This document shows, one piece after another, positions 53,996 to 63,017 of a stretch of 64,000 nt of DNA; the stretch's first letter is position 1; the number at the start of each line of letters is the position of its first letter. The stretch is from Thalassospira xiamenensis M-5 = DSM 17429 (GTDB taxonomy: Bacteria; Pseudomonadota; Alphaproteobacteria; Rhodospirillales; Thalassospiraceae). Position numbers and translations under genes: made by a program. The notes under the pieces are model-generated. The model ran no database searches and was not told the origin of the DNA. It saw only the letters and a program-made list of their open reading frames with translations. Location of the stretch: NCBI RefSeq assembly GCF_000300235.2, contig NZ_CP004388.1, positions 3,170,001-3,234,000 of the forward strand. Direction: 5' to 3'.

Positions 53996-55630
53996 CTAGC
54001 TGAATGTCGGGGCATGTACGGCCATGCCCTGAAACATCTCGTCATGGTACCAGTCGATCCGGTACGCCCGGATCGGCGGGGTTCCTTTACGAAACAGGAT
54101 CTGTTCTTCGACCGGGAAGCGCGCAACTTCGGTTGATCGCAGGATTGGCTGATTGTCCTGGGGTCGCAGATGCACCGGGCGATCACCGCTTACACCACCC
54201 CCGGTATCGTCAAATTTCGACATCGCAGTCAGTCCGGCAACCCAATCCAGGTTGAAAGCCCCATCCTGGCTCAGCACCGAAATCGCATCCGCCTTCCCGA
54301 CAACATTTTCCCAATTCAGGCAAACATCCATCAGGCCGCTAACACCGGAAAAACCGGGCCAGATGATCATGCCATCGCCAAACCCGCCACCCAAAAGACG
54401 TTCAAACAACGGCATCCGGCCAACGGCCTCGATACCGTCCAGCAACACCAGAAATTCTGCATCCCCGCTTTTCCAGTCCCGGCGGGCAATCAGCTGCATC
54501 ATCGCACCAATCATCACCCGGCTGAATGCGGTTTGGGTGGCCGGTGTGTCACCTCCCATTTGACCGACAATGAAAATGGATACCGGTCGCCCCGTCAGAT
54601 CATCCATACCAAATGTGCTATTGCTGACGACACGTGCAATCGCCGGATTGTCAAAATCGGCCGTTGCCATCCGGCACGCCTCGATAATCGACATCCGCTG
54701 ATCTTCGGTCATATCAAGGATCGTCAGGGCAATATCAGAAATCCTGCCATCTGCGGATTCAATCCCCATCAGATCCTCAAGTATTTTATAGAAACGGTGC
54801 GATGGCATGACCAGGTTGCGGCGAACTTCGGCAAGGCTTCTGCTTTCTTTCAGGCTGGTTTGCATTGTGTAAACAATGAACCCCTGCAAAAGGGTGCGTG
54901 CCGCGCGTGTTTCCTGCTCGTCCAGTTCCTGTACAAATGCCGGTGCCAACAATGTATCGGCAATCAAACCGGCATCGGCAATTAATCCTTCGCCCTGCTG
55001 GCGTATAAAATCGCATGGATTGAACTGATCGGTTTCTGCGCCGGCCTGACCATGCGGATCAATCACGATGATCCGCTGCCCAAGTTTTTTGCGGCGCTCA
55101 TGCACCGCACGATAGATGCTGCCATAACGTTCATAAACAAACAGCGCACCAGTATGGAGCAAGGCGTTTGGCTCCGCCGAAGCGCGATAATATTCTTCCG
55201 GCTTGCTGGCGAATGTTATCACTCGGCGCAATCCCGATGCCCCGATCAGGCGCTTTTCAGCCCCCCAGCGTCCCAGAACGATTGACGGCTTGGGATCAAG
55301 AAGCTTTCGCGCTTCCAGGTCTTCGGCCTTGGCCCATTGGCCCTCGGCTTTCATCTTGGCCGCTACCATTGGTGATACAGATTGTTTTTTCTTCGACGGG
55401 GATGATTGCGCACGATTAAGCACGATCACAACCAGCGGCAGGAACATCGGAATGATAAAACAAACCGCCCCTAACAAAGCCAGCTCATAATCACCGTTAA
55501 AAACGCCAAGCGCGACAACCATAGCGCCAAGCGCCCACAGCAGTACCATGATGACGCGGAACAAGCCTGCCCCCATCATTCCCCCCCCAAGAATGTTTAC
55601 CTGTCTTTTAGCGAAGAGACCCCAATGCAT
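53996..55630 (-). CDS. Solitary TraG/VirD4-like protein without Walker motifs
   Basis: 544 residues; two N-terminal membrane segments (about 22-75) precede a domain with the TraG/VirD4 coupling-protein order. GQRIIVIDPHG, QFNPCDFI, RVVSNSTFGMDD, PVSIFIVGQMGGDT and LLDGIEAVGRMPLFERLLGG correspond to conserved coupling-protein strands. The Walker A site, expected near residues 135-160, is replaced by ITFASKPEEYYRAS. Walker B reads LLDGIEA where LLDEF-A is usual. It is probably a non-ATPase member of the fold. No other secretion or conjugation gene is nearby. The frame is intact for its length, arguing for a function. A G8 run (55581-55588) lies between the ATG at 55630 and two Met codons at 55579/55576. 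Confidence 0.6.
   Translation of the reverse strand: MHWGLFAKRQVNILGGGMMGAGLFRVIMVLLWALGAMVVALGVFNGDYELALLGAVCFIIPMFLPLVVIVLNRAQSSPSKKKQSVSPMVAAKMKAEGQWAKAEDLEARKLLDPKPSIVLGRWGAEKRLIGASGLRRVITFASKPEEYYRASAEPNALLHTGALFVYERYGSIYRAVHERRKKLGQRIIVIDPHGQAGAETDQFNPCDFIRQQGEGLIADAGLIADTLLAPAFVQELDEQETRAARTLLQGFIVYTMQTSLKESRSLAEVRRNLVMPSHRFYKILEDLMGIESADGRISDIALTILDMTEDQRMSIIEACRMATADFDNPAIARVVSNSTFGMDDLTGRPVSIFIVGQMGGDTPATQTAFSRVMIGAMMQLIARRDWKSGDAEFLVLLDGIEAVGRMPLFERLLGGGFGDGMIIWPGFSGVSGLMDVCLNWENVVGKADAISVLSQDGAFNLDWVAGLTAMSKFDDTGGGVSGDRPVHLRPQDNQPILRSTEVARFPVEEQILFRKGTPPIRAYRIDWYHDEMFQGMAVHAPTFS
55581..55588. repeat. Homopolymer of eight C (G8 on the coding strand) at the 5' end of the TraG-like gene
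   Basis: Lies inside codons 15-17 if translation starts at 55630, or one base before the ATG if it starts at 55579. In either case a change of length could alter expression. Confidence 0.85.
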
Positions 55631-55800
55631 TAAAATGCCTTTCGATCCTCCAGCAGGTCATACTTCCATCAAGTGATAGCAGTTAAAATCTGCAGTTGCA
55701 TCATATTAACTATTTATGGATGCGGGGTTTCACATCAAGAAGTCCAATTGACAGCACCGTAAATAAAGCTGTGGCAACGTGGCACTTCGAGGGCCCGGAA

Positions 55801-55840
55801 ACAACAAACCCCGCGGGATTTCTCCGGCGGGGTCTGTTGT
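55801..55840 (-). terminator. Hairpin after the DUF4167 gene
   Basis: On the minus strand ACAACAGACCCCGC / GCGGGGTTTGTTGT with one G-U pair and a twelve-base loop, 20 bp after the stop codon. No long T run follows. Confidence 0.55.
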
Positions 55841-55860
55841 AATCGTGACAAGCCAAATGA

Positions 55861-56691
55861 TCAGGCGGAAACCGGTTCCGCTGATTTGTCTTCGCTTGTA
55901 CCTTCATCGCCATCTTCGCGACCGGCAGCACGGCTGCGGCCACGACGCGCTGTCGGATGACGGCCACGTGTGCGGCTTGTTCCGGCAGCAGCTTTGCGCG
56001 GTTTCTTTTCTTCGCCGTCCGCCGACGTATCGGTATCAGCATCGGCATTATCAGCTGGGCCAATATCCAAAGATGGCTGATCGCTGTCTTCGGATGCGGC
56101 TTTTGGCGGGCGACCACGCGGCGCAGCACGGCGTGCACGCGGTGCACGTTTTACCGGTGCAGCATCACCATCGTTGTTGTCCGTGGAAGAAGCAGCAGAA
56201 GAAGTTGCAACATCATTGCTATCGGCCGAATTGGTGCCGGTATCATTGGACGTATTATCTGCCGACGCCGCAACATCATCCTGATTGACAGAATTGTCGC
56301 TGCTGTCGTCCCCATTCTGGTTCTCGCTGCGCTCGTCACGGTTCGGGCGGTTGTTGCCCCGATCGTTACGGTCATTGCGATCATTTCGCTGCGGACGCGG
56401 GCTGTTATTGTCGCCACGCTCTTCACGACGCTGGTTTTCCCAGTCAATCGCGGCTTGCAGAATACGATGATAGTGTTCCGCATGCTGGTAATAGTTTTCA
56501 GCAAGGACCGGATCGTCAGTACAATCCTTCGCCAGCGAAACGTATTTTTCGTAAACCTGCTGGGCGTTTCCACGAACGCGCCCGTCCGGACCGTTACTGT
56601 CAAAAGTCTGAAATTTCGGATTTACAGGACGTTTATTCGGCTGCTGCCGACCGCGCGGACGCTTATTGTTGTTGTTGTTGTTATTTCTCAT
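55861..56691 (-). CDS. DUF4167 protein, low-complexity basic/acidic
   Basis: 276 residues from the ATG at 56691; a start further upstream would add 20. It begins MRNNNNNNNKRPRGRQQPNK, then a folded helical DUF4167 part (VYEKYVSLAKDCTDDPVLAE, NYYQHAEHYHRILQ, about residues 40-90), then a long disordered tail with RNDRND repeats, Asp/Ser/Asn-rich and Arg/Ala/Pro-rich blocks. Such proteins are conserved next to prmC in alphaproteobacteria. They look like RNA- or ribosome-associated proteins, but no function is established. The Asn run is coded by an AAC-type trinucleotide repeat. Confidence 0.85.
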   Translation of the reverse strand: MRNNNNNNNKRPRGRQQPNKRPVNPKFQTFDSNGPDGRVRGNAQQVYEKYVSLAKDCTDDPVLAENYYQHAEHYHRILQAAIDWENQRREERGDNNSPRPQRNDRNDRNDRGNNRPNRDERSENQNGDDSSDNSVNQDDVAASADNTSNDTGTNSADSNDVATSSAASSTDNNDGDAAPVKRAPRARRAAPRGRPPKAASEDSDQPSLDIGPADNADADTDTSADGEEKKPRKAAAGTSRTRGRHPTARRGRSRAAGREDGDEGTSEDKSAEPVSA

Positions 56692-56981
56692 ATCAACATG
56701 TCTTTGGTGTTGAAGGACAAATCCGGATTCATAAAGGAATCCCGGAACCACTCCGTCTGAAAAACATATTTCCCGCTAAACAGCACCGATTGAACGGCAC
56801 TACGACAAACCTGCCGAAAACCTTAAAGGGAACGGAGATTCATTACTGTTTACAGGGGAACACGGCGCTTTCATAGCGCGTCGGGCACCCGGCCCGTAAA
56901 AACAACCTATATGGCTTGACGCCTTATTCCAACTGTTTTTTTCAATGCCCGTATTTTTTTTGCAATGACGTGGCAGATCGG

Positions 56982-57902
56982 TCAGATCACACAGCGCCCG
57001 ACAGAACAGCGGGTCTTTTTGGCTGCAACGCAGCGCACGATGCCCCCCAAATCCTCCCGATATTCCACGCCGACAAATCCGGCCTCGACCAAAAGACGGG
57101 CAACGTCTTCTTCCTGCCCTTGCCCGATTTCAAAAATCACGAACCCGGCCGGTTTGACGAGTGAAAATGCAACCTGTGACAGAATGCGATACGCGCCAAG
57201 CCCGTCACCTTCATCGGTCAGCGCCATACGCGGATCATATTCGCGTACTTCAGGCGATAATATTTCCATATCTGCCCGTGTGATATAGGGCGGGTTGGAC
57301 ACCACCAGATCAAAACCTTCCTGGCGTTCCTCGTCCGTAATCGCACTGTCCCAGTCCGACACACGAAACTCAACCTGATCGCCAAGATCAAGGCGGTCGG
57401 CATTTTCGCGTGCGCAGGAAACTGCCCCCGCACTGATATCAACGCCAAGCCCACGGGCATTTTGCAGATCGCCGACGATGGATAACAACAGACATCCCGT
57501 GCCGGTTCCGAAATCAATAACCGTCGGCGCGTCGCGGTCTTCAAGCCAGTCCAAAGCCAGTTCGACAAGCGTCTCGCTATCGGGGCGTGGATCAAGGGTT
57601 TCGGGGGACAGCTTGAAACTGTGACGCCAGAAATCCCGTTGCCCCAAAATGCGTGATACCGGTTCGCGCTTCAAACGGCGTGCGACCATGTCCCGGAATT
57701 TTGCTGCACGGTCATTGGCAACCACATCCTCGGGCCGTGCCGCAATCCGGCTGCCATCGACTTCTGCTGCGTCGGATAAAAGAATACGGGCATCCATTCG
57801 GGCATTTTCGATACCAGCATCACGCAATGCGCCAACCGCCTCGGCCATCAGCGCGCCAAGGGTTACCGAGTTGTCGGTCGTGGTGGCATGGTCTGCCGTC
57901 AT
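56982..57902 (-). CDS. prmC: Release-factor glutamine methyltransferase
   Basis: 306 residues from the ATG at 57902, five bases after the prfA stop; an in-frame start at 57950 would overlap prfA. N-terminal helical domain, then a Rossmann methyltransferase domain with VIDFGTGTGCLLLSIVGDL and the catalytic NPPY motif in LVVSNPPYITRAD. It methylates the GGQ glutamine of the release factors. It is the direct partner of PrfA, encoded upstream in the same operon. The last ten residues (KKTRCSVGRCVI) extend beyond the usual end. Confidence 0.93.
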   Translation of the reverse strand: MTADHATTTDNSVTLGALMAEAVGALRDAGIENARMDARILLSDAAEVDGSRIAARPEDVVANDRAAKFRDMVARRLKREPVSRILGQRDFWRHSFKLSPETLDPRPDSETLVELALDWLEDRDAPTVIDFGTGTGCLLLSIVGDLQNARGLGVDISAGAVSCARENADRLDLGDQVEFRVSDWDSAITDEERQEGFDLVVSNPPYITRADMEILSPEVREYDPRMALTDEGDGLGAYRILSQVAFSLVKPAGFVIFEIGQGQEEDVARLLVEAGFVGVEYREDLGGIVRCVAAKKTRCSVGRCVI

Positions 57903-57906
57903 GGGA

Positions 57907-58989
57907 TCAATTCTCGATCTCGGCCAGTTTCTGGGCCTGATCTTCCGCAATCAGGGCATCAATCATTTCATCAACCGACGGTCCGCCCGTAATGAAATCA
58001 TCCAGTCGATAAAGGGTCAGGTTGATACGATGATCCGATACACGCCCCTGCGGGAAGTTATAGGTGCGGATGCGTTCAGAACGATCCCCGGAACCGACCT
58101 GCGATTTGCGGTCGGCTGCGCGCGCGCTGTCCTTGCTTTCACGCTCCTGATCATACAGACGCGAAAGCAGCATCTTCATCGCCTTTTCCTTGTTCTTGTG
58201 CTGCGACTTTGCTTCCTGGCTGGCGGCGACCACACCGGTCGGAATATGGGTGATACGCACCGCACTGTCCGTGGTGTTAACGTGCTGGCCACCCGCCCCT
58301 TGCGAACGATAGGTATCGATACGCAAATCTTTTGGATCGATATGGATGTCGACCTCCTCGGCTTCGGGCAGAACGGCAACGGTTGCCGCCGAGGTATGAA
58401 TGCGCCCGCCACCTTCGGTCACGGGCACACGCTGCACCCGATGCACGCCACTTTCAAATTTCAGGCGCGCAAACACGCCCGAACCCGATACGTTGACGAT
58501 GACTTCCTTGTATCCGCCAAGATCGTTTTCATTGGCGTCCATCTGCTCGAACTTCCAGCCGCGGTTTTCCGCGTAACGCTGATACATGCGATACAGATCG
58601 GCGGCAAACAGGGCAGCTTCCTCGCCACCGGTACCGGCGCGAATTTCAAGGATGGCGTTCTTTTCGTCCGCATCATCCTTGGGCAGAAGCATCAGCTTCA
58701 CGTCATGCTCGGCCTTCGGCAGCGCGTCGAGGATTTCATATTTCTCGGCTTCGGCCATTTCGCGCATATCGCGATCAGAACCCGCATCGTCAAGAATTTC
58801 CTGCGCACCTTCCAGATCAACGCGAAGCTTTTTGACCTTTTCGACCGCTTCGACAATCGGGGACAGCTCGGCATATTCGCGCGACAGTTTGGCAAACGAG
58901 TCACCATCCACCGCTCCACCTGACAGCAGGGATTTGAGCTCGTCGAACCGGCGTACAACGCCATCAAGTTTACCGGGGTCCAGACTCAC
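57907..58989 (-). CDS. prfA: Peptide chain release factor 1
   Basis: 360 residues, the usual RF1 length. The stop-codon-reading PxT motif is PVT in [14 protein letters not shown], and the catalytic GGQ is in [20 protein letters not shown]1 reads UAA and UAG. The start overlaps the hemA stop by four bases (ATGA). All motifs intact. Confidence 0.97.
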   Translation of the reverse strand: MSLDPGKLDGVVRRFDELKSLLSGGAVDGDSFAKLSREYAELSPIVEAVEKVKKLRVDLEGAQEILDDAGSDRDMREMAEAEKYEILDALPKAEHDVKLMLLPKDDADEKNAILEIRAGTGGEEAALFAADLYRMYQRYAENRGWKFEQMDANENDLGGYKEVIVNVSGSGVFARLKFESGVHRVQRVPVTEGGGRIHTSAATVAVLPEAEEVDIHIDPKDLRIDTYRSQGAGGQHVNTTDSAVRITHIPTGVVAASQEAKSQHKNKEKAMKMLLSRLYDQERESKDSARAADRKSQVGSGDRSERIRTYNFPQGRVSDHRINLTLYRLDDFITGGPSVDEMIDALIAEDQAQKLAEIEN

Positions 58990-60335
58990 TCTTTTTCCTC
59001 CTTCGGGGGTTCATCATTCTGTTCGGCTTTGGTGCCATTCGGTTCGGACTGCAACGCGAACAAACGCGTCAAAAGCTTTTGCGCCTTCATCCATTCGACC
59101 GTTCCCGCACCATCCGTGGTTGCCGCAAGGTCTTTAAGCGCTTGGGTCGGTGCATGCAACAACCTATTGATCAAAAGCCGGGTTGCCTTTTCAGCATCAC
59201 CGTGGCTCTCGCGCAGCGCATCATCACGCACCGTTTCGAAATGCGTTCTTAAATCCGCCATCGCCGGGATCGCGGCACGCTCGGCCCGGACACGGACGAA
59301 ATGTTCAACCTCTTCCTCGATCAGCGCCCAGGCTTCGTCGGCCTTTTCTTCACGCCCGCCACGCCCTTCGGCGGCAATTTTTTCAAGATCATCCAGCCGG
59401 TAAAAGAACACTTCGTCGATTTCGTCAACCTGCGGGTCGATATCACCGGGAACGGCGGTATCGATCATCAGAACCGGCCGATATCGTCTGCGTTTGATTG
59501 CGGCAAGGGCGCGCGTTTTGTCAATAATATAGCGGCGTGATCCACCCGCGGTCAGAACCATGTCCGCCTCGGCCAACAAGCGATCCAGATCATCAAGTTC
59601 CGACCAGTGGCAATCAAGACGGCGCGCCACAAGACGTGCCCGTGCCGCCAGTCTATCGGTCACAAGAACCCGACCCATACCTCGTTCGGCAAGGGATGCG
59701 GCAATCAGTTCGCCCATGTCCCCCGCACCCGCCAAAAGCAATGTGCAGTTGGCAATATCACCATGCAGGTCACGCGCAACAGACTGTGCCGCCGCGGCAA
59801 TCGAAACCGCCCCCTGCCCGATCCCCGTCCGGCTGCGCACCTTTTTGGAAATGGCATAGGCCGTCTGATAAACCAGTTCCAGTTCGCGTCCGACAAGCTG
59901 ATGCTGCCGTGCGATCCGGTGGGCATCCTTGACCTGTCCGAAGACTTCCGGCTCGCCAATCACCAGACTGTCTAGCGACGCGGCAACCGCAAACACATGG
60001 CGCAACGCATCGCGCCCGGAACGGATGTAAAGCTCGCTTGCCAGCTTGTCGCGATCAATATCCGCCCAAAGCGCCAAAAGATCGATCAACCGTTCCCGGC
60101 CGCGTTCGGCTTCGGACGCAAGCAAATGGATTTCAGTGCGGTTGCAGGTCGAAACCACGATCGCCTGACCCAAACGGGCCTGCAAAATCGCCGACAGGAA
60201 CTGCGGCAGGCGGGCTTCGTCGATGAACAGACGGTCACGCGTATCCTCGCTGGAGCGCCGATGATTGGTCCCGATCACCATCAGGCGATCCAGTGGCCAG
60301 TCTCCGGCTTCTTCACGCGCGAATGCGTCTGTCAC
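58986..60335 (-). CDS. hemA: Glutamyl-tRNA reductase
   Basis: 449 residues. The catalytic cysteine is in [13 protein letters not shown]. The NADPH domain has [20 protein letters not shown], and [13 protein letters not shown] follows. A C-terminal dimerisation domain completes it. It reduces glutamyl-tRNA to glutamate semialdehyde, the first step of heme synthesis by the C5 route. It overlaps prfA by four bases, as in gammaproteobacterial hemA-prfA operons. Many alphaproteobacteria instead use ALA synthase; presence of a C5 enzyme here is worth noting. The protein has an acidic N-terminal extension ([16 protein letters not shown]). Confidence 0.92.
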   Translation of the reverse strand: MTDAFAREEAGDWPLDRLMVIGTNHRRSSEDTRDRLFIDEARLPQFLSAILQARLGQAIVVSTCNRTEIHLLASEAERGRERLIDLLALWADIDRDKLASELYIRSGRDALRHVFAVAASLDSLVIGEPEVFGQVKDAHRIARQHQLVGRELELVYQTAYAISKKVRSRTGIGQGAVSIAAAAQSVARDLHGDIANCTLLLAGAGDMGELIAASLAERGMGRVLVTDRLAARARLVARRLDCHWSELDDLDRLLAEADMVLTAGGSRRYIIDKTRALAAIKRRRYRPVLMIDTAVPGDIDPQVDEIDEVFFYRLDDLEKIAAEGRGGREEKADEAWALIEEEVEHFVRVRAERAAIPAMADLRTHFETVRDDALRESHGDAEKATRLLINRLLHAPTQALKDLAATTDGAGTVEWMKAQKLLTRLFALQSEPNGTKAEQNDEPPKEEKE

Positions 60336-60342
60336 CCTGCAC

Positions 60343-61584
60343 TTACCTTTTGCCGATTACGCCTGCAAGCTGATCAAGTGCGATTTCCTGCTGCTCGCCA
60401 CTGTCAAGGTCGCGCAACTGTGCAATCCCCTTGGCCAGTTCGTCATCGCCAAGAATAACCGCAAGATGCGCATTGGCCTTGTCCGCACGCTTCATGCGCT
60501 TTTTCATGTTACCGGCATAGCCAAGCTCGACCGCGATCCCCGCCTCACGCAAAGTCTGCGCCAGCGTGCGGCATCGTGCCTCGGCAGCATCCCCCATCGG
60601 GATCAGCGCAACCGGGCGCGGTGCTGCCGGGGCTTCACCGACCATCAATGCCAGACGTTCAACACCTGCAGCCCAGCCAACGCCAGCCGTCTGCGGGCCA
60701 CCCATGGTCGAAATCAGGCCATCGTAACGGCCACCTGCCATAACGGTTCCCTGTGCACCAAGGGTGTTGGTCGTGAACTCGAAACAGGTATGACAATAGT
60801 AATCCAGACCACGCACCAGACGCGGGTTCAACTCATACCCGATCCCGATATCACCAAGTCCACCAGTCAGCGACTTGAAGAATTCCTGACTGTGTTCATT
60901 CAGATATTCGGCAAATAGCGGTGCATTGGCTACCAGTTCCCGGTCGCCTTCATCCTTGGAATCAAGGATACGCAGCGGGTTCTTTTCAAGACGCGCCCGG
61001 CTATCTTCCGACAGCCTGTCGAAATGTCCCTTGAAATAATCGACCAGAACATCGCGATACGCAGCCCGGCTTTCGGGATCGCCAAGGGTATTGAGCTCAA
61101 GCGTTATGCTTTCCCAAAGACCAAGGCTTTTAAGGATATGCGCGCCGTATGCGATCATTTCGATATCGCCCGCGACCTGCTCGACGCCCAGGAGCTCCGC
61201 ACCGATCTGATGGAACTGGCGCTGGCGGCCTTTCTGCGGACGTTCATAACGGAACATCGGCCCATAGTAGGAAACCTTGACCGGTGACATCTGCTGCATC
61301 CCGTTCGAGATGTAGGCGCGCGCGATGCCGGCCGTCCCTTCGGGGCGTAGCGTGATCTGTTCACCACCGCGATCCTCGAACGTATACATTTCCTTTGTCA
61401 CGACATCGGACGTATCGCCAAGGGTCCGTGCAAAGACATCGGTAAATTCGAAGATCGGCGTGGTCATGCGATGGTAACCATACAACTCGCCGATGTCGCG
61501 CGCGACCTGCGCGATATGATCCTGCAGACGGTTCTGTTCAGGCAGAAGGTCATGCGTGCCACGGACGGGTTGAAGCGATGCCAC
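60343..61584 (-). CDS. hisS: Histidyl-tRNA synthetase
   Basis: 413 residues. Class II motif 2 is FRYERPQKGRQRQFHQIGAE, the histidine loops are LVRGLDYYCHTCFEF and AGGRYDGLI, and the C-terminal anticodon domain starts near PRPVALIPMGDAA. It charges tRNA-His. The gene lies seven bases before hemA, in one operon. Complete and of normal length. Confidence 0.97.
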   Translation of the reverse strand: MASLQPVRGTHDLLPEQNRLQDHIAQVARDIGELYGYHRMTTPIFEFTDVFARTLGDTSDVVTKEMYTFEDRGGEQITLRPEGTAGIARAYISNGMQQMSPVKVSYYGPMFRYERPQKGRQRQFHQIGAELLGVEQVAGDIEMIAYGAHILKSLGLWESITLELNTLGDPESRAAYRDVLVDYFKGHFDRLSEDSRARLEKNPLRILDSKDEGDRELVANAPLFAEYLNEHSQEFFKSLTGGLGDIGIGYELNPRLVRGLDYYCHTCFEFTTNTLGAQGTVMAGGRYDGLISTMGGPQTAGVGWAAGVERLALMVGEAPAAPRPVALIPMGDAAEARCRTLAQTLREAGIAVELGYAGNMKKRMKRADKANAHLAVILGDDELAKGIAQLRDLDSGEQQEIALDQLAGVIGKR

Positions 61585-61711
61585 TTTGGGGTCTCCGATC
61601 TAACTTGAATTCCAGATATTTGCGCCAAAATGATCGGCCCAAATTCATGTGAACATGAAAATAGCTTTCCACCCGGACGGCGGAAAGCCAAAATTCGTCA
61701 ATTCTGCTACG

Positions 61712-62836
61712 CTATTCTGCCGCGGCCAGCTTTGCCGCTTCTTCGGCTTCGATCTTGGCGGCGCGTTCCTCGACCAGTTCGACGATATGGTCGACCATTT
61801 TTTCGGTGCTGATATTGTGATCCGGGCGACCGGAAATATACATCTTGTGGTTTCCACCACCGCCACCGGTAAGCCCGATATCGGTTTCACGCGCCTCGCC
61901 CGGGCCATTGACGATACAGCCAATGATCGACAGCGAAATCGGCGTCGAAATGTGCGCCAGCCGTTTTTCAAGCTCCGCCACGGTATCGACAACGTTAAAG
62001 CCCTGACGTGCACAGGACGGGCAGGAAATGATCTGCACACCGCGGGTCCGAAGGCCCAGAGATTTCAGAATGTCATAACCAACGTGGATTTCCTCGACCG
62101 GGTCTGCCGAAAGCGACACACGCAACGTATCGCCGATACCGGCCCACAGAAGGTTGCCCATGCCAATCGCCGATTTAACAGTACCACCGCGAAGGCCACC
62201 AGCCTCGGTAATCCCCAGATGCAAAGGATAATCGCATGCCTCGGCCAAGCCGTAATAGGCGGCAACCGCAAGGAATACATCCGATGCCTTGACCGAAATC
62301 TTGAACTCGTAGAAATCCTGATCTTCAAGGATTTTGGCGTGGTTTAACGCACTTTCGACCATCGCCTCCGGGCAGGGCTCGCCATAACGTTCCAGCAATT
62401 CCTTTTCAAGCGATCCGGCATTGACCCCGATACGCATCGAACAGCCATGATCCTTTGCTGCCTTCACGACTTCGCGTACACGGTCGGTCGAACCGATATT
62501 GCCTGGATTGATCCGCAGGCACGCTGCACCGGCTTCGGCGGCTTCGATGGCACGTTTGTAATGGAAATGGATATCGGCGACGATCGGGACATGCACCTGC
62601 TTGATGATGTCCTTAAGCGCCGCGGTCGACTCCCGATCCGGGCAGGAAACACGAACAATATCGGCACCTGCTTCTTCAAGGCGCAGGATCTGATCCACGG
62701 TCGCAGCAACATCGGTGGTCAGGGTATTGGTCATCGACTGCACCGAAATCGGCGCGTCTCCACCAACTTCCACATTACCAACGCGGATCTTGCGGCTTTT
62801 GCGGCGTTCAATATCTCGATAAGGGCGGACGCTCAT
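61712..62836 (-). CDS. ispG: 4-hydroxy-3-methylbut-2-enyl-diphosphate synthase
   Basis: 374 residues from the ATG at 62836 ([17 protein letters not shown]), behind GGAACCGGAA; a start at 62887 would add 17. N-terminal TIM barrel ([20 protein letters not shown]), then the iron-sulfur domain with [10 protein letters not shown] and CIVNGPGEA, which hold the three cysteine ligands. It performs the penultimate step of the MEP isoprenoid pathway. It lies between rodZ and hisS on the same strand. A terminator separates it from rodZ. Confidence 0.96.
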   Translation of the reverse strand: MSVRPYRDIERRKSRKIRVGNVEVGGDAPISVQSMTNTLTTDVAATVDQILRLEEAGADIVRVSCPDRESTAALKDIIKQVHVPIVADIHFHYKRAIEAAEAGAACLRINPGNIGSTDRVREVVKAAKDHGCSMRIGVNAGSLEKELLERYGEPCPEAMVESALNHAKILEDQDFYEFKISVKASDVFLAVAAYYGLAEACDYPLHLGITEAGGLRGGTVKSAIGMGNLLWAGIGDTLRVSLSADPVEEIHVGYDILKSLGLRTRGVQIISCPSCARQGFNVVDTVAELEKRLAHISTPISLSIIGCIVNGPGEARETDIGLTGGGGGNHKMYISGRPDHNISTEKMVDHIVELVEERAAKIEAEEAAKLAAAE

Positions 62837-62949
62837 TTCCGGTTCCAAGCAAATCTGTGTCTCTAGGCCGACTATATAGCTTATCAAGTGCCAATTAGAA
62901 ACCGTTGCCTTACGGTTTTTCCGTCAGATTTTGCAAAGCTGTCATAAAA

Positions 62950-62980
62950 AAAGCGGCCTGATATGGCCGCTTTCTTCAAA
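62950..62980 (-). terminator. Terminator of rodZ
   Basis: Perfect 9-bp stem AAAGCGGCC / GGCCGCTTT with a six-base loop, followed in the minus direction by a T run. A smaller dyad (GCCCTC / GAGGGC, 62990-63011) lies just before it. Confidence 0.8.
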
Positions 62981-63017
62981 ATCTTTGGTGCCCTCATGAT
63001 AACGAGAGGGCCCGGCA

